From NCBI RefSeq assembly GCF_032118995.1, contig NC_092648.1:19372450-19436449 (forward strand): a DNA stretch of 64,000 bases, written 5' to 3'. This DNA comes from Asterias amurensis (taxonomy: Eukaryota > Echinodermata > Asteroidea > Forcipulatida > Asteriidae). Shown here one piece after another: positions 62,711 to 64,000 of this stretch (positions are counted from its first letter, which is position 1; the number at the start of each line of letters is the position of its first letter). The translations under genes were made by a program, and so were the position numbers. The notes under the pieces were generated by a model. That model had not been told where the DNA came from. It did no database searches and was given only the letters and a program-made list of their open reading frames with translations.

Positions 62711-63945
62711 GATGGGAAAATTGTCTTCCCACAGCCATCTGATATCACATCGCAAAATGCCGTATGTGCGACATATGCTTTTTGCGCGTTTGATAACCTT
62801 CTGTTCGACACCATTTCGGGGAAAAGTGTGAAACATGTTTTTGTAATAAGAAAGACGAAGTGATTTCCATTTACGAGAAACTGAAACACACGAAGCAGTT
62901 TATTGTTTCAGTGGAACAAGTTTCTTCCGAATGAACGATCTTTATTTTCTAGGATTTTCTGAGCTACAGTGGACGATTCGATATAGGCAATAGATAATTT
63001 TAATCCATTACTTAATCAAATGATTGCATATAGTACTTGCAAAGTGTTGCATTTGGATATAATAAGCTGATTACATGCGTACCGTAATAAATGAGTAGGC
63101 CTATAACCCTTGAACTCTTCACTATTATACTGTAGGCCTTACCATTCAGCAAATTAAAATGACTTCCCGGACTTTGAGAACAATTTACTCACAAGTGTAT
63201 TCATGAATGGAAAACTTTACTAAACAACAAACTTATTTCAGCTTTCCATTCCCGTCTTGGTCCCTCTTGAATGCTGAAACATCATGAGAGAAAAATGTAG
63301 CTTCAAGAAACCTCCTTTGCTCATTTATCACTAACATATACACGTGTTGCTTAACAATTAACATTTTAGGCCTATTATTCTTTTATGTTCACACTAAACA
63401 TTTTCTTCAGCAAAAAATATACCACAAATCAGAACAGAAACTTTAAAACAGACATATAAAACACTTTTCTCCGCGAAGTGTTTCCACGGCCCATCGTTCT
63501 GAATGTAACCCGCATAGTTTTGGTTCAAGCATAGAAAAAGAACATTTCTCTATGGTTCAAGACACCCTGTTATAAGAGTGACGCTTTCTATCGGCGAAGG
63601 CACGAGCGTCTTGAACCTAGACTAATATCATAATATACGGAAGGGAATTTCTTAAAAACACACTTGTAATTTTGTTATTGCGTGGGGAAATAACCTGCAT
63701 TCCCGGGTCAACTTTGCACATTGACCTTTGTCATCAGTGCTTCAAAGTTGTCCATGGTGCCAAAACACATGGACATACAGTTCGAGCAGAACAGCAGACG
63801 ACATTTTTAATGTTTATGGATTTAGTCTTTATTTTCCCGTTAAAATTGACATCGTGAAAAGTATCACCCCAATTCAAAGGACAGTGTTTGTATGTGTTTA
63901 TTGGTTTGCCAAATGTTTCAATAACTTGTGTTTTACTTTATTTAG

Positions 63946-64000
63946 GAACAAGAGTTCAGCATCTGTCATGCAAGGACCCCGTGACCTCCACTGAAATCGA
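63946..64000 (+). CDS. Candidate second exon of the secreted protein, cut by the window end
   Basis: Follows a pyrimidine-rich acceptor ending TTTAG. In the phase set by the exon at 60948 it reads TRVQHLSCKDPVTSTEI; the other two frames contain TGA within the segment. Function unknown. Confidence 0.3.

Overview
The window is animal nuclear DNA: AT-rich, intron-rich, with three spliced protein genes whose exons join in frame through consensus GT/AG splice sites, plus a dense population of short inverted-repeat DNA transposons and tRNA-headed SINEs. The repeat families and the gene set suggest an invertebrate deuterostome, most likely an echinoderm and perhaps a sea star. That assignment rests on remembered repeat families and was not tested by a search.

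Layout. (1) 717-25737, minus strand: eleven exons of a serine palmitoyltransferase long-chain base subunit 2 (SPTLC2) gene, the PLP-carrying catalytic subunit of the first step of sphingolipid synthesis. The last 30-40 residues are expected beyond the left edge. (2) 26602-27411: a TTAA-flanked inverted-repeat element enclosing one intact reading frame for a solo THAP zinc-finger domain. It is best read as a Kolobok-like DNA transposon or its deletion derivative. (3) 27953-36276, plus strand: a complete eight-exon gene for a secreted HHIP-like protein (folate-receptor-like Cys-rich domain, glucose/sorbosone dehydrogenase-like propeller) ending in a netrin/C345C (NTR) module. (4) 40965-54355, minus strand: a complete sixteen-exon flavin monoamine oxidase (MAO) of 522 residues with the covalent-FAD cysteine and a C-terminal membrane anchor. 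It lies tail-to-tail with the HHIP-like gene. (5) 54409-64000: mostly repeats, including an element with a 9-bp target duplication and an unusual cluster of palindromes at 58.35-58.70 kb. A tentative signal-peptide exon at 60948 may splice to 63946 and continue past the right edge.

The three genes belong to unrelated pathways (sphingolipid synthesis, extracellular signalling or matrix, amine oxidation), and nothing suggests joint regulation. What links the regions is the mobile DNA. At least fourteen elements show a TTAA target site or trace of one; most have ends beginning AGG, and they fall into several distinct inverted-repeat families. The THAP element shares this TTAA/AGG signature, so it could be related to the mobilising enzyme system behind these copies. 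That is inference.
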